DNA of 64,000 nt, taken from positions 62,001-126,000 of the forward strand of contig WTBY01000037.1 in assembly GCA_013138865.1 (NCBI GenBank), given 5' to 3'. Under the pieces are notes generated by a model. That model made no database searches and was not told the DNA's origin. It saw only the letters and a list, made by a program, of their open reading frames with translations. The translations under genes and the position numbers were made by a program. Each line of letters begins with the position of its first letter. Within the stretch, counting starts at the first letter, position 1. This stretch comes from Helicobacteraceae bacterium. Its GTDB lineage: Bacteria; Campylobacterota; Campylobacteria; Campylobacterales; Sulfurimonadaceae. Positions 14,125 to 24,109 of this stretch are shown here, in pieces.

Positions 14125-16440
14125 ATGAATTCTAAAAAACAGATAATTGTATTAGGAGCAATTTTTATAACAATTTTTACTATTTTATTTTTAAATATTA
14201 GAAATGAGTATAGCAATGAGTATAAGGCTAAAGTTCTTGAAATTAATGGTATAAACAAAATTACTCATATTTCGGAACTAGATCTACTATTAAAAAGTGT
14301 TCGAGGGCTTACTCAATTAAATAAAGTAGATGCAGAGGTATTAAAAAAGCGTCTATTTATAAATGATGATGAAATATTAGAGAAAATTGAACAACTCAAT
14401 TGTAAGCAAATCACTGATCTATATAATAGTATTAATAAAAACAAAAATAATTTATCAAAAATGCAACTACTCACTGAGTATACAGAGCTTCTCAAATTAA
14501 TAAACAATAAGAGAATAGATATAGCAGCTAGCACTAATTTAGTTTTAGAATCAGACAAAGATACATATTTTCTTATAATGATCACTATTTTAGAAATTCC
14601 AAAAACTATAGAAAATATTGGAAAAATAAGAGCATTTGGTATTGGATTACTAGACAAACATAATAATAATAATAATAAACTGACGTTTTCATTAGATATG
14701 AATATTAAATTATTTATAGATAAAGTTGAAGAGATCAAATATACCATTAAGCAACTACACTTAAGTGATCGAAATAAGTTAAAATCACTGTTAGATTTAA
14801 TTGTATCTGATTTTTATAATATTCAAATTATTGTGTCTGATGTTGAAAAAAATGAGTCTCAATTAAGTGCAAAAGAGTACTTTTTAGAAATTTCAAAACT
14901 AGTGAATAAAATAGATGCTCTATTTGACACATCAATAAACATTTTAAACTTTAAACTAGAAAAAAGAAAGTTGGAACTTGAAAACTTATTACTTATTGGT
15001 AGTACTTTATATATCCTTCTTATGTTTATTATTTTATTGAGTCTTTATTACAATTATCAAAAATTTGATAGGGATTCTAAATTAAAACTGTACAAAAATA
15101 AACAGAAAAATTTTTTACGCAAGCTAGAAAAAGATTACCTAGATGACAGTAGTTTAAAAAATATATCTAATAAATCCCTTACTAACCTTATTAGCTACTT
15201 TAACGCTCTTAACGGTACAGTCTACCTTTATGATCATAAAAATAAAAAACTCTATTTAGCTGCTACTTATGGCATAGAATACGACAGTTTAGAACATACA
15301 TTAAGTATGCATAAAAACTTAATCTCAGAAAATATTTTAGAAAAGTCAATAAAAATTATAGATATAGATGAGATGATAAATATTGGTAATATTAAAATAA
15401 ATGCTACAAAACTTGTCACAATTCCTATTCATGAGTTTGAAAATAGTATAGGTACTATACAGCTAATATTTGACAAAAATTTTGCTAAAATAGATCTTGA
15501 TTTTCTAGAGTCTGTTGTCTCTTTTATGGGGACATATATTTACAAAGCATTAAAAGAGGAAGAAGCAAATAAGTACTTAAAACTTATAGATAAAAATGTT
15601 CTACTTTCAAAAACTGATTTAGATGGAAATATTACAGAAATTAGTAAGCAACTGTGTGAATTATCTCAATACACTAAAGAGGAAATTTTAGGTAATACAC
15701 ATAGAATTTTTAGACATACAGACATGGAATCAGAAGTTTTTGAGTATCTATGGGAAAAAATACTTGAAGGTAAAAACTGGAATGGCAATTTAAAAGATAG
15801 AAAAAAAGATGGCACTTACTACTGGGTAGATACTCATATAGCACCTGATCTAGACATTAATGGCAACATTATTGGCTTTACTGCTATAAGAACAGATATA
15901 ACTGATAAAAAGAAACTTGAAGAAATAGCTATTACTGATGGACTAACTGCTTTATATAACAGAAGGCATTTTGACAATATATTTGCTAACCAAGTAGAGA
16001 TAAATAGAAGAGACAAAAAACTATTAGCTTTTATACTAATTGATATAGATAATTTTAAACAATATAATGATACTTATGGTCACCAGGATGGAGATATTAC
16101 TTTAAAGCTTGTAGCAGACTCATTAAAAAATACTTTAAAACGTACTGATGATTATACATTTAGACTTGGTGGTGAAGAGTTTGGACTGCTGTATCATATT
16201 GAAAATTTTGATGATGCTTATTTAATAGCAAATCAAGCAAGAGAAAATATAGAAGCACTGAAAATATTACATAGCAAAAATAGTGCTTCTAAGTTTGTCA
16301 CTATATCTGGTGGACTTTATATTCTTAAGAGTAGTGACAATTCAACGATACAAGAAATATATAAAAAAGCTGATCAAGCACTATACAAAGCAAAAAATAG
16401 TGGGCGAAACCAAATTAGTGTTACTTATGACACTTTTTAA
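14125..16440 (+). CDS. Membrane diguanylate cyclase with GAF, PAS and GGDEF domains
   Basis: 771 aa. TM helix near residues 5-22, a helical periplasmic sensor of about 260 residues, TM helix near 280-302, then a GAF-like domain (about 335-475), a PAS domain with LSKTDLDGNITEISKQLCEL and the PAC-type WNGNLKDRKKDGTYYWVDT, and a C-terminal GGDEF domain: ALYNRRHFD, DIDNFKQYNDTYGHQDGD and active site RLGGEEFG. GGEEF implies c-di-GMP synthesis; no RxxD inhibitory site was noted before it. ATG chosen since GGAG lies 10 bp upstream. The last 20 bp overlap the convergent ychJ-like gene. Confidence 0.9.
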   Translation: MNSKKQIIVLGAIFITIFTILFLNIRNEYSNEYKAKVLEINGINKITHISELDLLLKSVRGLTQLNKVDAEVLKKRLFINDDEILEKIEQLNCKQITDLYNSINKNKNNLSKMQLLTEYTELLKLINNKRIDIAASTNLVLESDKDTYFLIMITILEIPKTIENIGKIRAFGIGLLDKHNNNNNKLTFSLDMNIKLFIDKVEEIKYTIKQLHLSDRNKLKSLLDLIVSDFYNIQIIVSDVEKNESQLSAKEYFLEISKLVNKIDALFDTSINILNFKLEKRKLELENLLLIGSTLYILLMFIILLSLYYNYQKFDRDSKLKLYKNKQKNFLRKLEKDYLDDSSLKNISNKSLTNLISYFNALNGTVYLYDHKNKKLYLAATYGIEYDSLEHTLSMHKNLISENILEKSIKIIDIDEMINIGNIKINATKLVTIPIHEFENSIGTIQLIFDKNFAKIDLDFLESVVSFMGTYIYKALKEEEANKYLKLIDKNVLLSKTDLDGNITEISKQLCELSQYTKEEILGNTHRIFRHTDMESEVFEYLWEKILEGKNWNGNLKDRKKDGTYYWVDTHIAPDLDINGNIIGFTAIRTDITDKKKLEEIAITDGLTALYNRRHFDNIFANQVEINRRDKKLLAFILIDIDNFKQYNDTYGHQDGDITLKLVADSLKNTLKRTDDYTFRLGGEEFGLLYHIENFDDAYLIANQARENIEALKILHSKNSASKFVTISGGLYILKSSDNSTIQEIYKKADQALYKAKNSGRNQISVTYDTF

Positions 16441-16861
16441 CTTTTTTACCACTACCGCAAGGGCATGGTATATTACGCTCTATTTTAGAAGTTAAGAGTT
16501 CTCCACTCTCATAAAACCACTTGCCATCAATGTTTATAAACTCACTCTTTTCATGAAGTACAAATAGTTTTTCATCTTCCATGTAATAGGCTTTAAATTC
16601 GACTCTATTTTTACTTGAGCTAATCACATCAAGTTGCAACCACTCTAACTGCTCTTTACTTTGTGAAATATACTCTACTATCTCTTCACGAGAAGCAAAC
16701 TTTGGATCAGTTGTTTCATATAGGTACTCACCAAGTCCTAAAGCGTAAGCACTATAACGCGATCGCATTAACTGCTCAGAACTTGTTGCTACATTTTTAT
16801 TTTTATGAAGAGGCTCGCAACACTCACTATAACTTAATGTTTTAGAACAAGGACAGTTCAA
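16421..16861 (-). CDS. YchJ family SEC-C motif protein
   Basis: 146 aa. A SEC-C-type zinc motif occurs at both ends: N-terminal CPCSKTLSYSECC and C-terminal IPCPCGSGKKVKKCHK, around the YchJ/UPF0225 core (LMRSRYSAYALGLGEYLYETTDP). This arrangement and length are the normal YchJ layout; the NTF2-like core between the motifs has no known ligand. The stop lies inside the end of the diguanylate cyclase gene (20 bp tail-to-tail overlap). Probably co-transcribed behind the CDF exporter gene, 3 bp upstream. Confidence 0.92.
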   Translation of the reverse strand: MNCPCSKTLSYSECCEPLHKNKNVATSSEQLMRSRYSAYALGLGEYLYETTDPKFASREEIVEYISQSKEQLEWLQLDVISSSKNRVEFKAYYMEDEKLFVLHEKSEFINIDGKWFYESGELLTSKIERNIPCPCGSGKKVKKCHK

Positions 16862-16864
16862 CAG

Positions 16865-17752
16865 TTAGTGCTCTTCTTCATTTATTTCTGAGTCATCGTA
16901 AGGATCCATATGAATAATAGGGTGAACACTATTCTCAGGAAACAGATCTTTGAACTCAGCTTCTACTCGATCAGCTATAAGGTGTGCATCGTATAGACTA
17001 ATACTTATAGTATAAACAAGGTGAACAGAAATAAAAATATCATCAGCTGACTGTCTTGTAGTTAAGAAATGGTAATCAGTTATCTCTCTATTTGTATCTA
17101 AAACATTTTTAATTTTTGCTACACTCTCTTCTTCAAGGGCAGCATCAAGTAACATTAAAATACCATTTTTTATGATTGGTATTGCAGAGTAGATCATATA
17201 AATAGCAATTGCAATACCAAGGACAGGATCTATTAAATTTTCGCTTGTTAAGTGGATCGCTACAAGTGCAAAAAGGATCGCACCATTTGAGTAGAGGTCA
17301 GTTTTATAGTGAAGTGCATCTGCTTCTAAAACCATATTACCAGTTTTCTTGGCCATACGTTGTAAGTACATAACTAAAAAATATGTGATCACAGTTGAGA
17401 TAACCATAACCCAAATAGAGACATCTAAATGCTCTACTGGCGAATTTTCATACATTTTTCCTATCGCTTCGTAGAAAATAAATAGCGCAGACATTGTAAT
17501 CACAACACCCTCGATTACAGAAGCTAAAGGCTCTATTTTTGTTCTACCAAAGTTAAATGATTTATCTGGATTTTTCTCAGACTGATGAAGTGCGAAGTAG
17601 TTAAAAAGTGAAACTACAAGGTCTAAAAGAGAGTCAATAGCAGACGCAATCACAGCAATCGAGCCACTGATAACTCCGACAGTCATCTTCATAACCATTA
17701 AAAGTGCCGCAACACTACTTGAAACTACTACCGCTTTTTTTTCTGCTCTCAT
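16865..17752 (-). CDS. Cation diffusion facilitator (FieF-like) metal exporter
   Basis: Proton/divalent metal antiporter, 295 aa. Six predicted helices; the metal site of TM2 shows ASAIDSLLDLVVSLFNYFAL and that of TM5 EADALHYKTDLYSN (the HxxxD-type site), as in FieF/ZitB. The C-terminal cytoplasmic domain (about 205-295) has DAHLIADRVEAEF and VHPIIHMDP, the metal-sensing fold, and ends with an acidic His tail. Metal (Fe, Zn or Mn) cannot be told from sequence. Middle gene of a minus-strand run yqeY-like, CDF, ychJ-like. Confidence 0.92.
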   Translation of the reverse strand: MRAEKKAVVVSSSVAALLMVMKMTVGVISGSIAVIASAIDSLLDLVVSLFNYFALHQSEKNPDKSFNFGRTKIEPLASVIEGVVITMSALFIFYEAIGKMYENSPVEHLDVSIWVMVISTVITYFLVMYLQRMAKKTGNMVLEADALHYKTDLYSNGAILFALVAIHLTSENLIDPVLGIAIAIYMIYSAIPIIKNGILMLLDAALEEESVAKIKNVLDTNREITDYHFLTTRQSADDIFISVHLVYTISISLYDAHLIADRVEAEFKDLFPENSVHPIIHMDPYDDSEINEEEH

Positions 17753-17765
17753 ATTATAATTTACC

Positions 17766-18209
17766 TTACGCTAAAAGCTTCTTAACGGCTTCATTAATTC
17801 TTTTACCATCAGCACTATCGCCAATAACACTCTTTGCTTTTCCCATGATTTTTCCCATGTCTTTCATAGTTGTTGCACCAACTTCATCTATGATAGTTTT
17901 CATTTTAGCTAGTAGTTCGTCATCACTTAACTGTTTAGGCATGTACTTAGAAAAAATTTCTATCTCTGCTCTCTCTTTAACTGCAAGTTCTTCTCTACCA
18001 CCCTCTACAAAAGCAGTAATAGAATCATTTCTTTGTTTAACCTGCTTAGCTATGATCGTAGTTACATCGCTGTCACTTAACTCTCTTCGCTCGTCTATTT
18101 CAATCTGCTTCATAGCACTGTCTAAAAGTCTTAGAGCGTCACGCGTAGCAACATCTTTAGCTTTCATAGCAGTTTTAATATCATCTTTAATTTGTACTCT
18201 TAAACTCAT
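17766..18209 (-). CDS. GatB/YqeY domain protein
   Basis: 147 aa, the normal size for YqeY proteins, which are related to the C-terminal tRNA-binding domain of GatB. Recognised by LRVQIKDDIKTAMKAKDVATRDALRLL at the N-terminus, DVTTIIAKQVKQRNDSI, and the closing DMGKIMGKAKSVIGDSADGKRINEAVKKLL. Molecular role in bacteria is not settled. First gene of the minus-strand run leading into the CDF exporter, and divergent from flgH, with which it shares a 53-bp intergenic region. Confidence 0.93.
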   Translation of the reverse strand: MSLRVQIKDDIKTAMKAKDVATRDALRLLDSAMKQIEIDERRELSDSDVTTIIAKQVKQRNDSITAFVEGGREELAVKERAEIEIFSKYMPKQLSDDELLAKMKTIIDEVGATTMKDMGKIMGKAKSVIGDSADGKRINEAVKKLLA

Positions 18210-18217
18210 TATTTGCC

Positions 18218-18234
18218 TTTGGAATTATATTTGC
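18218..18234 (+). promoter_or_regulatory. Candidate sigma-54 promoter of flgH
   Basis: TTTGG-AATTATATT-TGC contains GG and GC with the exact 10-bp spacing of the -24/-12 element, 29 bp upstream of the flgH ATG. In Campylobacterota hook-basal body genes are usually RpoN-dependent, which fits the downstream gene. Confidence 0.6.
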
Positions 18235-18262
18235 TAGATTATATCAAATAAAGGTTATATAT

Positions 18263-18985
18263 ATGTCATCAAAAATTATTCTACTAAGTTCTATTACTAT
18301 TTTACTGCTAAGCGGATGTACTGCTAAACTCACTGATCCAGACCAAATTGACTTTTCTCCACCTACTTATGTTGAGCAGATGCCAGCACAAGAAGTAGAA
18401 GATAGGTTCGCTCCAACAGGTAGTATTTTTGGGCAAGGCGATAACCCGCTCTTTTCTGATCATAAAGCTATGAGAGTAAACGATATAGTTACAGTTACGA
18501 TCACAGAAACTATAAAAACGACAAACTCTGCAAATAAACAGTTAAGTGAATCTGACAACGCAGCACTTGGTGGCGGTGTATTTGGTGGTTTAGGCGGAGC
18601 TAATGGGCAGGCACAAGGGGCTATGGGCACAGCAACTGGCTTCACAGATGTAGGTTTTAAAACAAACTCAACAAGCTCTTTTAAGGGTGCAGGAAGCTCT
18701 TCACGTGATGCATCTTTTACTACTACCGTTTCAGCTAGAATAGTTAAAGTTTTAGAAAATGGTAACTATTTTATAACAGGTAGACGTGAGATCATGGTAG
18801 ATAATGAAAAGCAACTTATTCAACTAAGTGGTGTAATTCGTCCTTATGACATAGATCAATACAACAAAATAAAGTCTGAAAATATGAGTGATGCTAAAAT
18901 ATCTTACAACTCACAAGGTGATGTTGCTAAGTCAAATGAACAAGGTTGGGGAACAAAACTTATTCAGTCTGTTTGGCCTTTTTAA
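18263..18985 (+). CDS. flgH: Flagellar L-ring protein FlgH
   Basis: Outer-membrane lipoprotein that forms the L-ring bushing of the flagellar rod. 240 aa with a signal peptide ending LLSGC (Cys19). Family motifs: GSIFGQGDNPLFSDHKAMRVNDIVTVTITETIKTTNSA, a Gly/Ala-rich middle, then the conserved end TTTVSARIVKVLENGNYFI-x-G-R-REIMVDNEKQLIQLSGVIRP. Single gene behind a sigma-54-like promoter; other ring genes are not in the window. Its last 4 bp overlap the convergent propeller gene. Confidence 0.96.
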   Translation: MSSKIILLSSITILLLSGCTAKLTDPDQIDFSPPTYVEQMPAQEVEDRFAPTGSIFGQGDNPLFSDHKAMRVNDIVTVTITETIKTTNSANKQLSESDNAALGGGVFGGLGGANGQAQGAMGTATGFTDVGFKTNSTSSFKGAGSSSRDASFTTTVSARIVKVLENGNYFITGRREIMVDNEKQLIQLSGVIRPYDIDQYNKIKSENMSDAKISYNSQGDVAKSNEQGWGTKLIQSVWPF

Positions 18986-19935
18986 TCAATTTTCCAAACA
19001 TAGATCTTATTTTCATAACCAGCAGAGAAAACTCTGTTTTCATCATAAAACTTAGTAACAGTAGGTAGTGCATGCTGTCCTACTAGTGTCTCCATTTTTT
19101 TGCCTGTTTTAACGTTAAAAAGTTGTAAGTCACTATTTGAGTTAGAAGAGTACAAACCTATTTTTGCACTTGGGCTAAGTGCTACACTATAAACCAAGAA
19201 GTCACTTTTTATAACGTAAGGCTGAGAGTTTTTAGGAAATACTGCTACTTTCCTATCTTGTCCTGCTGTTATAACCGTTCCATTTTTATAGGCTATTTGG
19301 TAAACTTTGTCTAAGTTTAGTGGTTTAAAAAGTTTTAATACTTTTCCACTTTTCACATCACTAAGTGTTACCTGACCACTCTCACACGAAGTTACCATAG
19401 TTTTTTTGTCTTCACTTACAACTAAATCTTCAAAAGAGCTCTGCTCAACATGTTTTTTATAAGAGCTATAGTTATCACTTATGTTGTACAAGATCATCTC
19501 ATAACCTAACGTACCAAATATAAACTTATCATCATCAACAAAACGAGCCTCTTTTATGGCTGTTTTATCTTCTGCTTTAATAATCTGTTTTAATTTCACT
19601 CCATCATGCAACCATACATCTCTATATGGTGTATTTGTACTTGTTACGATCAGTATTTTCCCATTCGAAACATCTACACTTAAAATTTTTACATTTTGCC
19701 ACTCTTGTTTGGTTGTTAAAATTGGTTCTAGTTTTATTTCAGTTATAAGTTTACGTGATCGTAAATCAAATATTTCAACTGAGCCTTCATCATTTGCAAC
19801 AAAAAGTTTCTCACCCTCAAAAATAAAGTCATTTACAAAACCTTTTGATTTTAATGTAAACAGTGGTTCTATATTTTTAGCATAGGTGTTAATTAAAAGC
19901 GTAAACAATAAAAAAAATAATTTAAAAATATTCAT
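18982..19935 (-). CDS. Periplasmic WD40-like beta-propeller, NapL-like
   Basis: 317 aa from the ATG that starts a signal peptide (MNIFKLFFLLFTLLINTYA). The mature part is a single beta-propeller with WD-type blades (VANDEGSVEIFDLRSRKL, CESGQVTLSDVKSGKVL, GQDRKVAVFP, NSDLQLFNVKTGKKM, ENKIYVWKID). Among Campylobacterota this size and architecture fits NapL, an accessory protein of periplasmic nitrate reductase, but no other nap gene lies in the window, so NapL is a tentative name. It converges on flgH. An ATG three codons upstream is an alternative start. Confidence 0.65.
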   Translation of the reverse strand: MNIFKLFFLLFTLLINTYAKNIEPLFTLKSKGFVNDFIFEGEKLFVANDEGSVEIFDLRSRKLITEIKLEPILTTKQEWQNVKILSVDVSNGKILIVTSTNTPYRDVWLHDGVKLKQIIKAEDKTAIKEARFVDDDKFIFGTLGYEMILYNISDNYSSYKKHVEQSSFEDLVVSEDKKTMVTSCESGQVTLSDVKSGKVLKLFKPLNLDKVYQIAYKNGTVITAGQDRKVAVFPKNSQPYVIKSDFLVYSVALSPSAKIGLYSSNSNSDLQLFNVKTGKKMETLVGQHALPTVTKFYDENRVFSAGYENKIYVWKID

Positions 19936-20007
19936 AGTTATCATTTTATCATTTCTTTTAACTCTTAATGCTAAAATATATGTAACTTAAAAAGTAATGG
20001 AAATTAT

Positions 20008-21105
20008 ATGAGATACTTAATACTACTAAGCCTAATTTTAGTATTTACTTTAAGCTCTTTTGCAAATGAGAGAGTACGTATAAAAGCGATCGCTATTCCC
20101 TTAGCAGATCACTATGCAGCCATAGTGGCTTATGAAAAATATAGAACTAAAATGAGGGAAGCTGACTTTAAACTTCTTTTTTTAAAAGGTCCTAAGCTAG
20201 TTCGTGCCTACTTTAACACTGAAGATGATGCAGATATAGCTTTTAACGTCTCCCCTATGGTTATGGATATGTTCTCAAAAAACCCTAACTTCAAGTGGGT
20301 TAGCCTAATTCATAGAGATGGTAACGCACTTACCATTAACTCTTTAATGAATGAAAAAGTAAAACTACCAAAAGATAAAAAACTAAGAAAACCAGACGCT
20401 AAAGTCGCTAATGCTTTTAGCGAATTTAAAAAAGAGAACTCTCAAGCTACGGTGTGTGCTGTACCTTCCCCACTAGCTACGCATACAACTATTCTTTACA
20501 AATACTTAAAAGATCATAACAAGACACTCAGTTTTAACAAACACTCAAAAGCTGATCTGATTTTAAATATAGTTAAACCACCACTCTCCCCTGTCTATTT
20601 AAAAAAACAGAGTGCAAGAAGTCAAGCTGCTTCATTTGAGCAGTCTCTTCCTTGGCCTGAGATCGCCAACATGGGTGGAAAAAGTCAAATAGCTTGGTAC
20701 TCTAAAGACGTTATGAATACTCCAAAAGGTCATGTTGAGTGTATTATAATTGCTAAAAACAGTGTTATAGAAAAGAAAAATGCTGCTCTCAAAGAGGTTA
20801 TTTACTACATTCATAAAGCTGGTCAAGATATTGAAAAAGCAAGAACTTTGGGAGGCCAACAGCTTGAAGAGATCATAAAAATGATCACAAGACATATTCC
20901 TGCACACACACCTGAAGCTATTAAGGAGAGTCTAAACCCTGACATTATGGCTATTAACTATAAGAACCTTAACATAGATCAAAACTCAAAAGATAGTTTT
21001 GACGAAATTATGAACTTAGCATATGAGGCAGGTTTTATAAAGAGTAAAATAGACATAAATAAATTAACAGACGATAGTTTTAATACAACTATTACACAGG
21101 AGTAA
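20008..21105 (+). CDS. Periplasmic substrate-binding protein (ABC type) of a signalling operon
   Basis: 365 aa with an N-terminal signal peptide (LILLSLILVFTLSSFA). The mature sequence follows the NMT1/NrtA/PhnD-like binding-protein plan: IPLADHYAAIVAYEKYR, a D-AD-IAFNVSPMVMDMF hinge segment, and a late HIPAHTPEAIKESL. There are no permease or ATPase genes nearby; instead a hybrid histidine kinase starts 3 bp after its stop. The binding protein therefore more likely presents a ligand to the kinase, as TorT does for TorS, than feeds a transporter. Ligand unknown. Confidence 0.8.
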   Translation: MRYLILLSLILVFTLSSFANERVRIKAIAIPLADHYAAIVAYEKYRTKMREADFKLLFLKGPKLVRAYFNTEDDADIAFNVSPMVMDMFSKNPNFKWVSLIHRDGNALTINSLMNEKVKLPKDKKLRKPDAKVANAFSEFKKENSQATVCAVPSPLATHTTILYKYLKDHNKTLSFNKHSKADLILNIVKPPLSPVYLKKQSARSQAASFEQSLPWPEIANMGGKSQIAWYSKDVMNTPKGHVECIIIAKNSVIEKKNAALKEVIYYIHKAGQDIEKARTLGGQQLEEIIKMITRHIPAHTPEAIKESLNPDIMAINYKNLNIDQNSKDSFDEIMNLAYEAGFIKSKIDINKLTDDSFNTTITQE

Positions 21106-21108
21106 GTT

Positions 21109-24108
21109 GTGGGTACAAATACTTCTTTAAAAATATCACTCTTAAAATGGTTCTTACTACTCTCTATAGTACCAACAATTATAATATCTTACTTATACTA
21201 TGAAAATAGTGCCAAAAACCTTTACAATCTAACAACTGAAAAACTAATAGAGAGTGCTCAACTAAATGAAAAATTTATACTCAACTGGTTTAACTTTAGA
21301 AAGTCTGATATTTTGACTTGGTCACAATCCTCTCAAACTATTAAATTTTTAGAAGTTCTAGAAAAAGAAAATAGTGAATATGACTCTACTGAGCATAAGT
21401 TTCGTGATAGTTTTACTTGTGCTAAGCTTTACACAAAATATGAAAACAACTTATTAACACTAGCAAGAGAATATAACTATATTTACGATATTTTTTTAAT
21501 AGATACAAAAGGAAATATTTTATATACAGTGGCTAAAGAAGCTGATTTAGGAGAGAACCTACTAGATTCTAAACACTCAAATACTCTATTTACTTCAGCA
21601 TTCAAAAAGAGCTTAAGAACAGGACAATTAGCTTTTTCAGATCTTGAGAAATATAAAGCATCGAACAACATTCCTTTTAGCTTTATAACTGCTCCTATAA
21701 TTGATAATAGTGGAGATATAATAGGTATTTTTGCAGTACAAATACGATATGAAGCATTTATGTCATCAATAAAATATACAAATGGTTTTTCTAACTACTT
21801 TGTAGGTTTAGATAACTATCTAAGAAGTGAAATAAACTCAAAAGATGAAATTTTAAATCTTAAAATAAATCAAGAACAAGCAAACATAATTAATAAAGTT
21901 GAGTTAAATTTAAACTATAAAGATAGAGTAGTTGAGTACCAGAATATGTTCAACAAAGATGTTATAGGTGTTCATAGACATATAAATATATTTGGAACAA
22001 AGTGGACTCTAATAAATGAAGTGGATAAACAGATACTGTATGCTTCTATAAATGAACTAGCAAAAAATATGTTTATATCGACACTATTTTTGATCATTTT
22101 GCTTATATTTATATCTCTTTTTATAGCTAAAAAAATAACTAAACCTATTGAAAACTTAACTAATGCAAATATGAAATTCTCAAACGGTGAGAGAGATATA
22201 CATGTAGCTGAGTCTACTGAGAATAGAGAACTTTCTCAACTTACAACATCATTTAACAGTATGATCGCTTCCATAAATAAAAATGAGCATAAACTTCGAG
22301 AACAGACTAAAAAAGCACAAATAGCTCTAGAAACCAAGTCAGAGTTTTTAGCAAGTATGAGCCATGAAATACGTACTCCTATGAATGGTGTGATCGGTAT
22401 GCTTGGTCTTCTACTACATACTAAACTTGACAAAGAACAACTACATCAGATAAGTATTGCTCAAGGTAGTGCAGAATCTTTACTGTCACTTATTAACGAT
22501 ATTTTGGACTTTTCAAAAGTTGATGCTGGCAAAATGGAGTTGGATATTATAGAGTTTGACATATACAATGAATTAAGAAACTTTTTGGAGACTATGAAAT
22601 TTAGGTCTCAAGAGAAAGGTATAGAACTTTTGCTTGACATGAGCAATCTTACTCATACCACTGTACTTGCTGATCCTACAAGAATTAGACAAATTTTAAA
22701 TAACCTTGTAGGAAATGCTATTAAATTCACATCTAAAGGTAGTGTAAAAGTTACAGCTATTTTAGAAAAAAATGTGAGTAGTGTTATGTACTTAACTTTA
22801 ATAGTTGAAGACAGTGGCATAGGAATTCCTGAAGAAAAAATTGCAACACTATTTGACTCTTTCACGCAGGTTGATGCTTCTACAACGAGAGAGTTTGGAG
22901 GAACAGGACTAGGTCTTGCTATCGTTAAAAAGCTAGCTGAGTTAATGAGTGCAGATATAAAAGTTACAAGCACACTAGGTGTTGGTAGTACATTCGAGTT
23001 TAGTATGCCAGTTGAAGTTAGTGACAAACCTATAATTATTAATAGTGATGTTAAAGTAGATAATATCACTTGGGACAAAGAGTTTAAACTTCTACTTGTT
23101 GAGGACAATAAAACAAACCAAATCGTAGCAAAAGGCATACTTAAAAACTTTGGCTTTGATATACATATAGTTGAAAATGGTCTTGAAGCAATCGAAGAGC
23201 TTAAACGGACCCCACCGCTGACATACTCACTTATTTTGATGGATTGTCAAATGCCTATAATGGATGGTTATGAAGCTACAGAAGCTATAAGAAGAGGTGA
23301 AGCGGGAGAAATCTATCAAGATATTCCTATTATAGCTATGACGGCTAATGCTATGAAAGGTGACAAAGAAAAATGTTATGTAAGTGGTATGGATGACTAT
23401 GTTAGTAAACCAATTGATCTTAATCTTCTTAAAAATACTCTTAGTAAATGGACACAAAATATAGGTATAGAGTGCTCTTCACCTTCAGTAAATACTCAAG
23501 TTGAAACTGAGAATTCTACAGATGAGAGAGAGGAAGTAGTTTGGAGCCGATCTAAACTTCTAAAAAGAGTAGCGGATGATGAAGATTTACTAAAAAGTAT
23601 AGTTGTAATCTTTATGGATGATATAGACCTACTCCTTAATAAGTTAAGTAGTGCTATTAAAGTACAAAATACAAGTGCTATCAAAATAGAGGCACACTCC
23701 ATTAAAGGTGCTTCTGCAAATATTGAAGCTTCTAAACTCTCAAGCTTGGCACATGATATTGAACAATTAGTACTTAAAGATAGTAATGAAGATATAAATC
23801 ACAAGTTAACAGCTCTTAGTAGTGAAGTTGAGAGTGTTAAAAATATACTACAAGCTTATCTTGATGAGAATAGAGTAGAGGTCAAAAAAGAGCATACTCT
23901 AAGTAATAGTGAAATAAAAGAGTCTTTAGAAGAGCTACTTAAAGAGTTAGAAGCAGGCTCTTTTATAGATGTAACTGAGTTAAAGATCTTTAACAGCTTA
24001 CATAGTGCCGATATAGAAGATAGTTTAACACTATTAAAAAAAGAGATCTCTCATTTTGCAACAGATGAAGCAATAGAAATAATTTCTGAAATACTCAAAA
24101 AGGTTTAA
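21109..24108 (+). CDS. Hybrid sensor histidine kinase (dCache-HAMP-HisKA-HATPase-REC-HPt)
   Basis: 999 aa. TM helices at about 10-28 and 325-345 enclose a large dCache-like sensor; then HAMP, HisKA with [18 protein letters not shown] (His about 425), HATPase with [13 protein letters not shown] and [10 protein letters not shown] / [10 protein letters not shown], a REC domain ([16 protein letters not shown], phospho-Asp in [14 protein letters not shown]) and an HPt domain ([16 protein letters not shown]) near 850-865. So a complete phosphorelay sits in one chain and can pass phosphate to the response regulator encoded 1 bp downstream. Start is GTG with GGAG at 9 bp. Binding-protein gene precedes it. 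Confidence 0.93.
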   Translation: MGTNTSLKISLLKWFLLLSIVPTIIISYLYYENSAKNLYNLTTEKLIESAQLNEKFILNWFNFRKSDILTWSQSSQTIKFLEVLEKENSEYDSTEHKFRDSFTCAKLYTKYENNLLTLAREYNYIYDIFLIDTKGNILYTVAKEADLGENLLDSKHSNTLFTSAFKKSLRTGQLAFSDLEKYKASNNIPFSFITAPIIDNSGDIIGIFAVQIRYEAFMSSIKYTNGFSNYFVGLDNYLRSEINSKDEILNLKINQEQANIINKVELNLNYKDRVVEYQNMFNKDVIGVHRHINIFGTKWTLINEVDKQILYASINELAKNMFISTLFLIILLIFISLFIAKKITKPIENLTNANMKFSNGERDIHVAESTENRELSQLTTSFNSMIASINKNEHKLREQTKKAQIALETKSEFLASMSHEIRTPMNGVIGMLGLLLHTKLDKEQLHQISIAQGSAESLLSLINDILDFSKVDAGKMELDIIEFDIYNELRNFLETMKFRSQEKGIELLLDMSNLTHTTVLADPTRIRQILNNLVGNAIKFTSKGSVKVTAILEKNVSSVMYLTLIVEDSGIGIPEEKIATLFDSFTQVDASTTREFGGTGLGLAIVKKLAELMSADIKVTSTLGVGSTFEFSMPVEVSDKPIIINSDVKVDNITWDKEFKLLLVEDNKTNQIVAKGILKNFGFDIHIVENGLEAIEELKRTPPLTYSLILMDCQMPIMDGYEATEAIRRGEAGEIYQDIPIIAMTANAMKGDKEKCYVSGMDDYVSKPIDLNLLKNTLSKWTQNIGIECSSPSVNTQVETENSTDEREEVVWSRSKLLKRVADDEDLLKSIVVIFMDDIDLLLNKLSSAIKVQNTSAIKIEAHSIKGASANIEASKLSSLAHDIEQLVLKDSNEDINHKLTALSSEVESVKNILQAYLDENRVEVKKEHTLSNSEIKESLEELLKELEAGSFIDVTELKIFNSLHSADIEDSLTLLKKEISHFATDEAIEIISEILKKV

Positions 24109-24109
24109 T

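Noticed and set aside
17704-18237. 177-codon plus-strand frame opposite yqeY
   Set aside because: Antisense to YqeY and the start of the CDF gene, both well-supported families.
22653-23138. 161-codon minus-strand frame inside the hybrid kinase
   Set aside because: Covers the HATPase region of a certain gene; hydrophobic antisense translation, no ribosome site.
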